Below, one piece after another: positions 24,673 to 34,072 of a stretch of 64,000 nt of DNA. Below the pieces are notes generated by a model, which was not told the DNA's origin, ran no database searches, and saw only the letters and a program-made list of their open reading frames with translations. Source of the DNA: JAGOTP01 sp964600845 (GTDB taxonomy: Bacteria; Patescibacteriota; Patescibacteriia; 2-12-FULL-60-25); NCBI GenBank assembly GCA_964600845.1, contig CAZRJW010000004.1, forward strand, positions 1 to 64,000. Direction: 5' to 3'. The translations under genes and the position numbers were made by a program. Position 1 is the first letter of the stretch, and each line of letters begins with the position of its first letter.

Positions 24673-25960
24673 TACGCTCCGCAAGCTCGATCGCCGTCCC
24701 CTCTTCGCCGTGGGTGCAGAAGATGTGCTTTGGTAACGCCGAGGCGGATCGGATCCAGTTCAATAACGTTGGTTGATCTGCGTGCGCGCTATAGGCCCCG
24801 ATGCTTTTTACCGCCGCACGCACCTGAATACGCTCTCCCAACACCTCGACGGTCTTTTCGCCTGAAAACAGCTTTCTCCCCAGTGTCCCTTGCGCTTGAT
24901 ACCCGATAATCAAAACGGTGTTTTTCTCGTTCCCTAAATACCGCACCAGATGATGCAGAATTCTCCCGCCATTCATCATGCCCGCTCCAGAAATAATGAT
25001 CTTTGGCGGCGGAACGAAGTTTATTTCTTTTGATTCGTCACGCGTCTCACACAGATGAAGTCCTTCAAAATCAAACAAGTCATCTCCGTGCGTTACTTTT
25101 TTCAACGCGACAGGATCGTAGTATTCAGGATAGCTTCGAATCACACGCGTTGCGCGAATCGCCATAGGACTATCCAAGTACACGTTTACTTTTGGCAAAC
25201 GTCCTTCTTGAACCAACTCGTTCATTTCGTAGAGCAGCTGCTGCGTTCGCTCAATCGCAAAGGCAGGGATCAACAACGTCCCTTCTTGATGAATCGTTTG
25301 CTGTACAAGCTCCTGCAGCTTGTCACTGCGTGAGCCTTCATCTTCGTGCACACGGCTCCCGTAGGTCGACTCCATGACAACTGCGTCCATTTCGGAGAGC
25401 TGAGCGGTTGCACGTAGGATCGGCACGTTTGCATGTCCAAGATCTCCTGAGAAGGCGAGCTTCGCTCCACCTTGCTCGCGAATTTCGATAAAAGCACTCC
25501 CAAAGATGTGCCCCGCTTCACGGAAGCGCACCATCAGATCCCCCATGCGTACCGAATGACTGTATTCGGTTGGAACACAGCGTTTGAGCACCTGTGCGAC
25601 GTCCTGTTCCTCATACAACATTGGACGTGCGTTCCGACGGTGATTCTCCTCCATGATGTGGTAGGCGTCCTCAAGCACCAGCTTCATCAAATCGATGGTT
25701 GGACCAGTAGCGTAGATCTTTCCTTTAAATCCTCCCTTAATAAGACGCGGCAAACGCCCCGTGTGATCAAGGTGCGCGTGGGTAATAAATACCGCATCCA
25801 CCGTCCCTGCGTGCAGAAAAATCTCTTCAAAGTTGCGCGCCTCACAAAATTCACAGCCTTGAAACATGCCGCAGTCGACCAAGACGCGCGCTTGTTTCGT
25901 CTCCACCATATAACACGAGCCCGTGACTTCACGCGCTGCTCCAAGGAACGTAAGTTTCAT
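24611..25960 (-). CDS. Metallo-beta-lactamase/beta-CASP RNase-like protein
   Basis: Zinc-dependent nuclease of the CPSF/RMMBL type. Motif 2 is FITHAHLDHTGRLP (about residues 60-73); later metal ligands lie in REAGHIFGSAF, FSGDLGHAN and the C-terminal KSIGAYSAHADQPTL. The beta-CASP domain has ESTYGSRVH and LIPAFAIERTQQLLYEM. Length 449 aa fits. It probably processes RNA. A TAGAAT box preceded by TGG lies 12 bases before the ATG. It converges on and overlaps the GH1 gene. Confidence 0.92.
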   Translation of the reverse strand: MKLTFLGAAREVTGSCYMVETKQARVLVDCGMFQGCEFCEARNFEEIFLHAGTVDAVFITHAHLDHTGRLPRLIKGGFKGKIYATGPTIDLMKLVLEDAYHIMEENHRRNARPMLYEEQDVAQVLKRCVPTEYSHSVRMGDLMVRFREAGHIFGSAFIEIREQGGAKLAFSGDLGHANVPILRATAQLSEMDAVVMESTYGSRVHEDEGSRSDKLQELVQQTIHQEGTLLIPAFAIERTQQLLYEMNELVQEGRLPKVNVYLDSPMAIRATRVIRSYPEYYDPVALKKVTHGDDLFDFEGLHLCETRDESKEINFVPPPKIIISGAGMMNGGRILHHLVRYLGNEKNTVLIIGYQAQGTLGRKLFSGEKTVEVLGERIQVRAAVKSIGAYSAHADQPTLLNWIRSASALPKHIFCTHGEEGTAIELAERITNELGIQAHAPRLGESVEL

Positions 25961-26011
25961 ATTTCCATCCCCATTCTACCAGAATGAGCCCATGCTGGAT
26001 ATTGCAGGCGC

Positions 26012-29000
26012 TTAGACTTCCGCTCGTACCGTATCCGCTCCCAAGATTCCCTCTACTTCTTTCGCGATCAGGTCGTTAAACGCGATACGATACGATGAAA
26101 GAATCTTTTGTTTTCCTCCCGGATTTTCGATAAGGAAATAGACGTTGTATTGACCTGGGTACTTATCGAGGACGCTTCGGAGCGTGAGCAGAATGGTTTC
26201 AGGTAACTGAGCGCGCAACGTTAACGTAACCGCTTGAATGGGTTTGTTTCGTAAGCCGGAATTCGCGAGGTCTTTTTTGAGTGCGTCTGATTGTTCTTCA
26301 ACGATCGATGGAACCCCACCTCGGGTCGACTCTTCGATCATGTCGATATTGTCCGGCGTCACTTCGTAAGCAGTTTCGGCAAGGATCTTCCATTCGCCAT
26401 CTTTTTCCTGGACGCGGCCACTGACCACCAAGATCTTTTCCGCCTCCCAGACTTCTGGTTTTTCTTTGTAGGTACGTGGGAAGACGACGACTTCAATATC
26501 GCCGCTCAGATCCTCCAAGCGCATGAAGACCATCGGCTCGTTCGCCTTGGTCGCAATCTTCTTGGCGATTGTGACGAGCCCTGCGACACGGATCGACTTT
26601 TCTTTCTGACGCTTCATCTCGATTCCCTTCTGTGGAACTTGGCCGATTGGCGTGCAGAAGTGCGATAAACGGCCGCTGTACTCCTCAAAGGGATGAGCGG
26701 ACAGGTAGAGGCCCAGGAGCTCTTTCTCCCACTTTAAACACTCCCGCTGAACGGCAGGCGGCGCAGGACGAAGTTGCAACCCTTCTTCGACGGCGTTCAC
26801 CGTCATCGAGAAGAGATTGAACTGTCCCGAGCTAGATTCTTGCGCGTGACGGCGGTGATACTCCAGGATCGTCTCGATGTTGAAATACAGCTGGTTGCGA
26901 TCACCGAATCGATCGAGCGCTCCCGAACGGACGAAGACTTCAAGCGAGCGCCGGTTGAACGATTTGTGGTTCATGCGGCGGACGAAGTCCATCAGGTCTT
27001 TGTACGGGCCATTAGCCTTGCGCTCTTGGATCACATAGTCCGCTGCATCCTCTCCCAGGCCCTTAATCGCGAGCAGGCCGAAACGGAGCGTGTTCTGGCC
27101 CTTCACAACAGCAAAGCGCGCGAACGACTCGTTCACGTCTGGCGCGAGTACCGGCATCCCCATGCGTCGACATTCCTCAACCTCAATCGTGATGCGGTCG
27201 ATGTTTTGGCAATCTGAGTTCAAGAGCGCCGCCATGAAGGCATCTGGGTAGCGCGATTTCAGATAGGCCGTTTGGTACGCGATCATGGCGTAACAAGCGG
27301 CGTGCGATTTGTTGAAGCCGTAAGCCGCGAATTCTTCAAACTGTTGGAAAATAGCGGCAGCCGTGTCGTGCTCCACGCCGTTCTTTACGGAGCCATCGAT
27401 GAACTTCACTTTGAGCTCCGCCATCAGCTTCGCGATCTTCTTTCCCATAGCTTTACGCAACGTATCAGCCTCACCTGGGGTGAAGCCGGCCATGTCTTTC
27501 GACACTTGCATTACTTGCTCTTGGTAGACCGGAATGCCGTACGTATTCCGCAGCGCGCTCTCGGTCAGCGGATGCATGTAGCGAATCTTCTCTCTCCCAT
27601 GTTTACGCGCGATAAACGACTCGATGAACTGCATCGGACCTGGGCGATACAAGGCCACCATGGCGATGATATCTTCAATAATCGTGGGTTTCAGTTCACG
27701 AATATACTTCTTCATGCCTTCCGATTCCAACTGGAAGACCCCCGTCGTATCACCGCGACCTAAGAGCTCGAAGGTCTTGGCATCATCGAGAGGAATGTCG
27801 TCGACATTCAAGACATCGCCATAGACCGCTTCAACGATCGTGAGACAGTCACGAATGATCGACAAGTTAGATAGCCCCAAGAAGTCCATCTTGAGGAGTC
27901 CGATCGCTTCCGCTGAATGCCCTGCATATTGCACCACACGGTCCACGTCACCGCCTTGCGCCTTCTGCATCGGTGAGAACTGTACGAGCGGCTCTGGCGA
28001 AATCACGATGCCACAGGCGTGCTGTGAGGCGTGACGTGCGGTCCCCTCAAGCTTGATCGCGAGGTCGACGAGGCGTTTGACGCGGGGATCCGTCTCGTAC
28101 ATTCCACGGAGCTCAGGCGCTTCTTTAATCGATGTTTCAAGCGGAATATGTTTTCCCTGAACCGGGGGAGGGATGACTTTCGAGATGCGGTCGACATCGC
28201 CATATGGCAAACCCAAGACACGACCCACATCACGCACTGCCGCACGGGCGGCCATGGTTCCGAAGGTGATAATACCGGCGACACGATCAAGACCGTATTT
28301 CTCGGTCACATATTTGATCACGTCGACGCGCTTCACGTCATCGAAGTCGGTATCGATATCCGGCATGGAAATACGATCCGGATTCAAGAAGCGCTCGAAG
28401 AGCAACCCGTAGCGGAGCGGATCGAGGTTGGTAATCTTTAATACGTAGGCAACAACCGATCCTGCAGCCGATCCACGTCCTGGACCTACAATCACACCAT
28501 GTTCCTTTGCCCAGACAATGTAGTCTTGCACGATCAAGAAGTAGGCCGCAAAACCCATGCGCTGAATCGTACCAAGCTCAAACTCCAAACGCTCTTGGGC
28601 TTCTTTGTATTTCTCTGGGTCTGGATAGCGTTCAATCAATGCTTGCTCACATAGAAGCCGGAGATAGCTGTTATCCGTCTCCCCTGCTGGTACATCAAAC
28701 TCAGGCAAGTGGTTTTTCCCAAGGATAATCTCGACGTTACAGCGGTCCGCAATCTTCCGCGTGTTCTCGATCGCCTCGGGGTAGTCCTTAAATGCCTCTA
28801 CCATCTCTTCTGGCGAGGACATGGAGAGGTCCATTGTAGAACTCGAGGGACGGTTCTGGTCTGAGAGGAGCTTCCCGTCGTGGATACAGACCAAGACGTC
28901 CTGTGCTTCACGATCATCCGCGTGCAGATAGTGCACGTCTTTGGTTGCGACGATTGGTGTATTCGTTTCTTTTGACAGCTGGATCAAAAACTCGTTGATT

Positions 29001-29560
29001 TCCGATTGCGTTGGCGATTCTGGGTGATGAACGAGTTCCAGAAAGAAATTGTTCTCCCCTACTGCGTCTTTGTAGGTCTGGATCAGCTCGCGCGCTTTCT
29101 CCAAATCATGTGCCTGACAGGCTTTTGGGATATCCCCCTTCATGCAGCCTGAGAGAACGATCAATCCGGCACCATAGGTCTTCAAAATCTCCTTATCGAT
29201 ACGCGGAACGTAGTAGAACCCTTCTAGGTAAGAAATGGACACGAGCTTCAACAGGTTCTGATAGCCCTCGTTCGTTTCCGCGAGGATTGTCAGGTGCGAG
29301 GTTCGGTTGTCGATACCGGCACGCTTATCCGTATGCTTATTCAGTGCAACCGCAACCTCTACTCCCAGGATGGGCTTAATCCCTGCTTTTTTGGCCGCTT
29401 CATAAAATTCAATCACGCCGTACATGGCGGAATGGTCCGTCAGGGCAATCGCATCGTAGCCCAGCCCTTTTGCGTGTTCGACAATCTCATCCACGTCGCC
29501 AATGGCGTCATGGAGGGAATACATCGAGTGCGTATGCAGGTGGACAAAGGGAGAGGGCAT
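26012..29560 (-). CDS. dnaE: DNA polymerase III alpha subunit
   Basis: Replicative C-family polymerase. The N-terminal PHP domain starts FVHLHTHSMYSLHDAIG. The palm carries PDIDTDFDD (about residue 400), with GPGRGSAAGSVVAYVL just before it. The helix-hairpin-helix and C-terminal OB domain (IRVAGLVTIAKKI, DLSGDIEVVVFP) are present. Length 1182 aa is typical of the DnaE1 type. It has no exonuclease domain, so proofreading would need a separate subunit. A terminator lies just upstream, so it is its own transcription unit. Confidence 0.98.
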   Translation of the reverse strand: MPSPFVHLHTHSMYSLHDAIGDVDEIVEHAKGLGYDAIALTDHSAMYGVIEFYEAAKKAGIKPILGVEVAVALNKHTDKRAGIDNRTSHLTILAETNEGYQNLLKLVSISYLEGFYYVPRIDKEILKTYGAGLIVLSGCMKGDIPKACQAHDLEKARELIQTYKDAVGENNFFLELVHHPESPTQSEINEFLIQLSKETNTPIVATKDVHYLHADDREAQDVLVCIHDGKLLSDQNRPSSSTMDLSMSSPEEMVEAFKDYPEAIENTRKIADRCNVEIILGKNHLPEFDVPAGETDNSYLRLLCEQALIERYPDPEKYKEAQERLEFELGTIQRMGFAAYFLIVQDYIVWAKEHGVIVGPGRGSAAGSVVAYVLKITNLDPLRYGLLFERFLNPDRISMPDIDTDFDDVKRVDVIKYVTEKYGLDRVAGIITFGTMAARAAVRDVGRVLGLPYGDVDRISKVIPPPVQGKHIPLETSIKEAPELRGMYETDPRVKRLVDLAIKLEGTARHASQHACGIVISPEPLVQFSPMQKAQGGDVDRVVQYAGHSAEAIGLLKMDFLGLSNLSIIRDCLTIVEAVYGDVLNVDDIPLDDAKTFELLGRGDTTGVFQLESEGMKKYIRELKPTIIEDIIAMVALYRPGPMQFIESFIARKHGREKIRYMHPLTESALRNTYGIPVYQEQVMQVSKDMAGFTPGEADTLRKAMGKKIAKLMAELKVKFIDGSVKNGVEHDTAAAIFQQFEEFAAYGFNKSHAACYAMIAYQTAYLKSRYPDAFMAALLNSDCQNIDRITIEVEECRRMGMPVLAPDVNESFARFAVVKGQNTLRFGLLAIKGLGEDAADYVIQERKANGPYKDLMDFVRRMNHKSFNRRSLEVFVRSGALDRFGDRNQLYFNIETILEYHRRHAQESSSGQFNLFSMTVNAVEEGLQLRPAPPAVQRECLKWEKELLGLYLSAHPFEEYSGRLSHFCTPIGQVPQKGIEMKRQKEKSIRVAGLVTIAKKIATKANEPMVFMRLEDLSGDIEVVVFPRTYKEKPEVWEAEKILVVSGRVQEKDGEWKILAETAYEVTPDNIDMIEESTRGGVPSIVEEQSDALKKDLANSGLRNKPIQAVTLTLRAQLPETILLTLRSVLDKYPGQYNVYFLIENPGGKQKILSSYRIAFNDLIAKEVEGILGADTVRAEV

Positions 29561-29623
29561 GGGAACTGCTTGTTGAGCGAGTCAAGCGATAGTAACCGTC
29601 CGGGATGCGTCGGGCAATGGACG

Positions 29624-29652
29624 AAAAAAGTCCGGAAATCCGGACTTTTTTT
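29624..29652. terminator. Bidirectional terminator upstream of dnaE
   Basis: GTCCGGA-AA-TCCGGAC flanked by six As and seven Ts; ends the 29671 gene transcript. Confidence 0.85.
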
Positions 29653-29670
29653 CTAGGTGGGCCTCTGCGC

Positions 29671-29994
29671 CTATTCTGCGTCCTCCTCGTCGTCTTCAAG
29701 CGCCTTTTTCTTGCTCTTTTTCGAGCCAGAGGCGCGATTACCGATCAGCGATAAAAGCTTCTTTCCTCCTTCGGACGCGAGAGCCGCATAGCCCGAGAGA
29801 CTCGTGAAGCGCTCAACCAGGCTCTCGACGGCTTCTTCGACCGCTTCAATCTTCTCACGCGTCGTCGTCACAATTTCATCCGTCTGACGTAATACGCTGA
29901 GCAAGCGATAGAGCACCAAGCACAGGAAAATCGTGATCGCGACGAGACAAATGCTCGCAACGATATACCAAATATCTTGAGGGGTAAGGTACAT
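29671..29994 (-). CDS. Membrane-anchored coiled-coil protein, 107 aa
   Basis: One N-terminal membrane helix (about residues 8-31), then a helical region (REKIEAVEEAVESLVERF, about 47-64) and a Lys-rich then acidic tail (KKSKKKALEDDEEDAE). The outline is like DUF948-type proteins, but I cannot confirm this. TATACT lies 13 bases before the ATG. Function unknown. Confidence 0.65.
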   Translation of the reverse strand: MYLTPQDIWYIVASICLVAITIFLCLVLYRLLSVLRQTDEIVTTTREKIEAVEEAVESLVERFTSLSGYAALASEGGKKLLSLIGNRASGSKKSKKKALEDDEEDAE

Positions 29995-30038
29995 AGGGAT
30001 TACGGACAGTATACAAATAATTCCGTATGGCGTCGATC

Positions 30039-30398
30039 TCAGCCGTGCGACAGACGATACCGCCCCTGACCAATGCGTTCGGTCGATCCCCGTTTATGCG
30101 TCAGATAGACGAGCGAGGCGGTGATCGCGAATTGCGTCAGTTTCATCTCAGGATGAGCAGCGCTCGCTTTCACGAATACCTCACGCGTCGTCAGACCTTC
30201 TGGGTGGGCACTTAACACCTCTTCGACAAACGTATGAGTGGTAGGAATGATAGGCCGCTCTTTCTTTGGAGGAACTTCCGGCAGTCGCACGTCCTGGAGA
30301 GTTGGATTCAAGAGCTCTTCTAGTTCTCGATCAATCTCAGACCTCTGTCGAAGGAGCTCCTCTATGCGCTGTAAACGTTTCCGCGTTTCTTCTGTCAT
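30039..30398 (-). CDS. Hypothetical protein with winged-helix-like C-terminus, 119 aa
   Basis: An N-terminal helix (TEETRKRLQRIEELLRQRSEIDRELEELL) is followed by a linker and a domain with TTHTFVEEVLSAHPEGLTTREVFVKASAAHPE...ITASLVYLTHKRGSTERIGQGRYRL. The late helix plus wing-like hairpin suggests DNA binding. TATACT (30407-30412) lies eight bases before the ATG, a leaderless arrangement. Function unknown. Confidence 0.6.
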   Translation of the reverse strand: MTEETRKRLQRIEELLRQRSEIDRELEELLNPTLQDVRLPEVPPKKERPIIPTTHTFVEEVLSAHPEGLTTREVFVKASAAHPEMKLTQFAITASLVYLTHKRGSTERIGQGRYRLSHG

Positions 30399-30406
30399 AC
30401 ATTCTT

Positions 30407-30412
30407 AGTATA
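30407..30412 (-). promoter_or_regulatory. Leaderless -10 box of 30398 gene
   Basis: TATACT on minus, eight bases from the start codon. Confidence 0.5.
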
Positions 30413-30488
30413 TGTCTGAATATATGAATCCACAATAATGCTAGGCTGTACGGCGTTCTGTGAATCTATGAACATCGCTTTTCTCGTA

Positions 30489-30519
30489 CAAAAAAGAGAG
30501 CTCAGAGGCTCTCTTTTTA
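30489..30519. terminator. Terminator after pheT
   Basis: AAAAAGAGAG / CTCTCTTTTT stem around CTCAGAGG, just past the pheT stop. Confidence 0.75.
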
Positions 30520-30533
30520 TTCTGCGACACATC

Positions 30534-32945
30534 TTAGCTACGGATGCTAGCACCTAGATTTTTTACCAACACATCCGTGATCGTCTTCACCTGCCCGTCT
30601 ACTTCTTCCGAGGACAGTGTACGTGCTGCCTCTTGGAAGGTCAGATGGAAGGCGAGCGATTTTTTCCCCTCTTCAACACCCTTCCCGACGTAGGTATCAA
30701 ACCATTCAACGTGAGTCGGCAACGTTGCGACTTGTTTCACGGCTTGGGTCACCTGTTCAACCGTCACCGCTCGGTCAACGACGATCGCGATATCACGCTT
30801 CGAAGCTGGGAACGCTGGGATCGCGGTGTACGCAATCGTCGAACGAAGAGCGGACTGAAGTAATCCAAGATCAAGCTCACAGACTCCCAAACGCTGGTTC
30901 AGTTTCCAGGCAAGCGCCATCTCTGGGTGAAGTTCGCCGGCTCGACCAATCTCTGTTCCGCCAACACTGATACGCACAGACCGACCAGGATGCCACTGAC
31001 CACGCGCATCCGTCTCGAGACGACTCCATTCCACTCCCTGCACTCCAAAGCGTTCCAAGAGGAGCTCAGCCATTCCCTTTGCGCGCTTCCAAGCCTGTTC
31101 ATCGTCACTGAAGGTGACAACCAGGGTTGGGCGTTCGTCAGGCAGAGTCGCCCCCTGCTTTACGAAGACATTTGCGAGCTCGAAATACACCTGATCCGAC
31201 ACACGCTCTTGGTTATCTGCGACGGCCTGCAACACGCCCGGGAGAAGACTTGGACGCATGTATTCCTGATCAGCCGCTAATGGGTTCTGAAGATGCAGTG
31301 CTTCATCCGTGACGTAGCCCGTCTTTTTCAACTGATCCGCAGACACGAAGGCGTAGCTATAGACTTCGGTTGCTCCCGCGCCCTGCAGAATCGTACGACA
31401 CCGATCTTCAACTTCCAGAATCGCATCCGAAGGACGTCCGGAAATTCCCGCTGGGAAAATGGACGGGAGTTTTGCGTAGCCATGCACACGAGCGATCTCC
31501 TCAACCAAGTCACGACCATCTTCGATATCGTGATCACGCCACCAAGGGACAGTTGCCGTAAGCAACTCCTCCTTCACGCGTACGCCGAACCCAAGACGTT
31601 CCAAAGTTCCGACCATCTCCTCTGTTGGAAGATCGACGCCGATCAATGAACGCGCTTGCTTCAACGAGATCGAATACGCTTCTTCTTTGTAGTCCTCTGT
31701 TTGGGAATCAAAGACCTGACTCGTAACGGTTCCACCGGCTAAGGTCAGACAGAGCTCAACCGCTCGGGCCAACGCTCCAGGCAGCGCTTCTGTCGACAAA
31801 CCCTTCTCATAGAGAGACTGAGAATCGGAGTACAGCGTAAGCGCACGTGCCGTCCGACGAGTCGATACTGGATCGAAGCTCGCGGCTTCAAACACGATCG
31901 ACGTTGTTTCAGCGGTCACACCCGTCGCTTCGCCTCCCATCACTCCGGCAACAGCGACCGGCTTGGTCGCGTCCGCAATCACCAGCATCCCTGGCTGAAG
32001 CGTATAGTTTTTTCCATCCAAGGCCTGGATCGTTTCCCCTGTTTTAGCTTCCCGGATCCGGATCTGTTCACCTTCAAGCTTCGTCGCATCAAACACATGA
32101 AGTGGCTGACCAAGTTCAAGCAAGACGTAGTTCGTAATATCCACGAGCGTACTGATCGGACGAACGCCAGCGGAAAGCAAGCGCTCCTTCATCCACCAAG
32201 GCGAAGAACCGTTCGTAACGCCATCAAGGCGCACGCCCATGTAGCGTCGGCAGCGCTGCGCATCTTCGACTTTGACGTCCAGTGGCTTCGCGGTAGCGCT
32301 TGGCACGATCGGCTGCGACTTCACGCCCTTAAACGGAAGTTCCAGAATCGCACTCGCTTCACGCGCCAGACCGACGATACACATCGCATCTGGACGGTTG
32401 GTCGTCACTTCAATGTCCATGACAACGTCTCCGTTGTACTTAAGGACATCCGTCAGCGGCTGACCTGGGACAAGTGTTTCACCTGCAAAGGCGACGCCTA
32501 AATCCAAAATTTCACGCTCATCCTTTTTCGGGAAGGCTTCGGTCAAACCAACCTCATCAGCGGCGCAGACCATGCCGTGACTCTCAATGCCGCGGATCTT
32601 CGTGAGCTCCATCGTGACGAGCTCCCCTTCTCCATGCCAACGCACACGTGCACCAAGCAGAGCTACTGGCACGAACTGGCCTTCAGCGACGTTTGATCCT
32701 CCACATACGATATTCAAGGGAGTTCCTGTGCCGACGTCCACAGACAATACACGCAACCGATCCGCTTGCGGATGTGCCTCAACTTTCACAATCTTTCCAA
32801 CCACAATTTTCTCGAAATTTGCCTCTCGAGGAATGATCTTTTCGACAGCTGGTCCGGACAACGAGATCCGTGCCGCGAAGGCTTCGGGAGTCAGGTCGGA
32901 AGTGACGTAGTCGCGCAACCAGTTATAAGAAGTGAGCAGGTTCAT
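30534..32945 (-). CDS. pheT: Phenylalanyl-tRNA synthetase beta subunit
   Basis: Second subunit of the tetrameric PheRS. The N-terminal tRNA-binding EMAP-like domain is seen in VGKIVKVEAHPQADRLRVLSV (about residues 46-66). The B3/B4 editing region has YMGVRLDGVTNGSSPWW, B5 has VDLPTEEMVGTLERLGFG, and the C-terminal anticodon-binding FDX-ACB domain starts near FPASKRDIAIVVD. Length 803 aa is normal. It starts two bases after pheS. Confidence 0.97.
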   Translation of the reverse strand: MNLLTSYNWLRDYVTSDLTPEAFAARISLSGPAVEKIIPREANFEKIVVGKIVKVEAHPQADRLRVLSVDVGTGTPLNIVCGGSNVAEGQFVPVALLGARVRWHGEGELVTMELTKIRGIESHGMVCAADEVGLTEAFPKKDEREILDLGVAFAGETLVPGQPLTDVLKYNGDVVMDIEVTTNRPDAMCIVGLAREASAILELPFKGVKSQPIVPSATAKPLDVKVEDAQRCRRYMGVRLDGVTNGSSPWWMKERLLSAGVRPISTLVDITNYVLLELGQPLHVFDATKLEGEQIRIREAKTGETIQALDGKNYTLQPGMLVIADATKPVAVAGVMGGEATGVTAETTSIVFEAASFDPVSTRRTARALTLYSDSQSLYEKGLSTEALPGALARAVELCLTLAGGTVTSQVFDSQTEDYKEEAYSISLKQARSLIGVDLPTEEMVGTLERLGFGVRVKEELLTATVPWWRDHDIEDGRDLVEEIARVHGYAKLPSIFPAGISGRPSDAILEVEDRCRTILQGAGATEVYSYAFVSADQLKKTGYVTDEALHLQNPLAADQEYMRPSLLPGVLQAVADNQERVSDQVYFELANVFVKQGATLPDERPTLVVTFSDDEQAWKRAKGMAELLLERFGVQGVEWSRLETDARGQWHPGRSVRISVGGTEIGRAGELHPEMALAWKLNQRLGVCELDLGLLQSALRSTIAYTAIPAFPASKRDIAIVVDRAVTVEQVTQAVKQVATLPTHVEWFDTYVGKGVEEGKKSLAFHLTFQEAARTLSSEEVDGQVKTITDVLVKNLGASIRS

Positions 32946-32947
32946 AG

Positions 32948-34036
32948 CTAGAATTGTTGCAAGAAGCGCACGTCGTTTTTATACATAATACGGAGGTCAT
33001 CGATCTGAAGCCCTTCTTTCATCGAGAAGGTGCGTTCAACGCCCCAGCCGAAGGCAAAGCCGGAATACTCATTTGGATCGATTCCGCCAGCGCGTAAGAC
33101 ATTTGGATGAATCATCCCAGCACCTCCCAGTTCTACCCAACCGCGCTTGCACAAACGACACTTTGTTCCATTCGCATCCTTCCCTGTTCCTCCGCATAAG
33201 CTGCACGAGATATCGACCTCGAAAGAAGGTTCGGTAAAACGGAAATGATGTGGACGAAGACGTGCTCGACGATCTGGTCCAAAGAACGAGCGAACGAAGT
33301 AATCCATTGTACCTGTGAGATGCGTGATTGAAACTTCTTTATCAATCACCATGCCTTCGAACTGGTGAAACATCGGGACATGCGTCGCATCACTCTGGCG
33401 GCGGTAACACTTGGCGATGTTAATCAAACGCACAGGGAATTCCCCCTGAGCGACAGCACGCTTCATGACACGCGCTTGCCAGTTGGAGACATGTGGCACA
33501 AGCACCATCTTCCCCTCTTCGGGTTTGTCACTCGAAGGAACATCCACAAAGAACGTCTCCCAGTCATCGCGGGCTGGGTGATCCTTCGGCATGTTCAAGG
33601 ATTCGAAGGCGTACCAATCCCAATCGATTTCCGAGTAGCGAACCGTTGAGAAGCCCGCGCGCTCAAAAACCTGACGAATGTCGCGAATGGCTTGCGTCGT
33701 CAAATGTAGGTGTCCTTCCGGTGGACGAACCCCTGGCTCTGTCACGTCAACGGTTTCATGGTTCAAGCGCTGTTTAATCTCAGCTGACGCAAACGATGTG
33801 CGTGCGTGCACAAAAATCTCTTCGATCTTGGTTTTGACATCATTCGCGAGCACGCCCAACTTTGGGCGCTCTTCGGCAGCAACGTCCTTGAGCTCCTTCA
33901 TGAGCTCGGCTAAGCGCCCTTTACGCCCTAAGACGTTCACTTCAAGCTCTTCCAGCGATTTGCTGGCGCTCACTCTTTCCACTTCTTTGACCGTGTTGTT
34001 CAACAACTCGGTAATTTGGTCTTTCCAGGAAGTCAT
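32948..34036 (-). CDS. pheS: Phenylalanyl-tRNA synthetase alpha subunit
   Basis: Catalytic subunit of PheRS. An N-terminal coiled coil (about residues 1-85) leads to the class II core with RNIAKCYRRQSDATHVPMFHQFEG-type motif 2 (here INIAKCYRRQSDATHVPMFH) and motif 3 SGFAFGWGVERTFSM. It also has a Cys pair motif CSLCGGTGKD...CRLCKRG between motifs 2 and 3, looking like a small zinc knuckle. ATG 34036 is chosen; TTGATC-17-TAGTGT upstream ends 11 bases before it. Confidence 0.96.
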   Translation of the reverse strand: MTSWKDQITELLNNTVKEVERVSASKSLEELEVNVLGRKGRLAELMKELKDVAAEERPKLGVLANDVKTKIEEIFVHARTSFASAEIKQRLNHETVDVTEPGVRPPEGHLHLTTQAIRDIRQVFERAGFSTVRYSEIDWDWYAFESLNMPKDHPARDDWETFFVDVPSSDKPEEGKMVLVPHVSNWQARVMKRAVAQGEFPVRLINIAKCYRRQSDATHVPMFHQFEGMVIDKEVSITHLTGTMDYFVRSFFGPDRRARLRPHHFRFTEPSFEVDISCSLCGGTGKDANGTKCRLCKRGWVELGGAGMIHPNVLRAGGIDPNEYSGFAFGWGVERTFSMKEGLQIDDLRIMYKNDVRFLQQF

Positions 34037-34072
34037 AGATGCAGAAAACACTACAGGCAGAGCCTATATCGA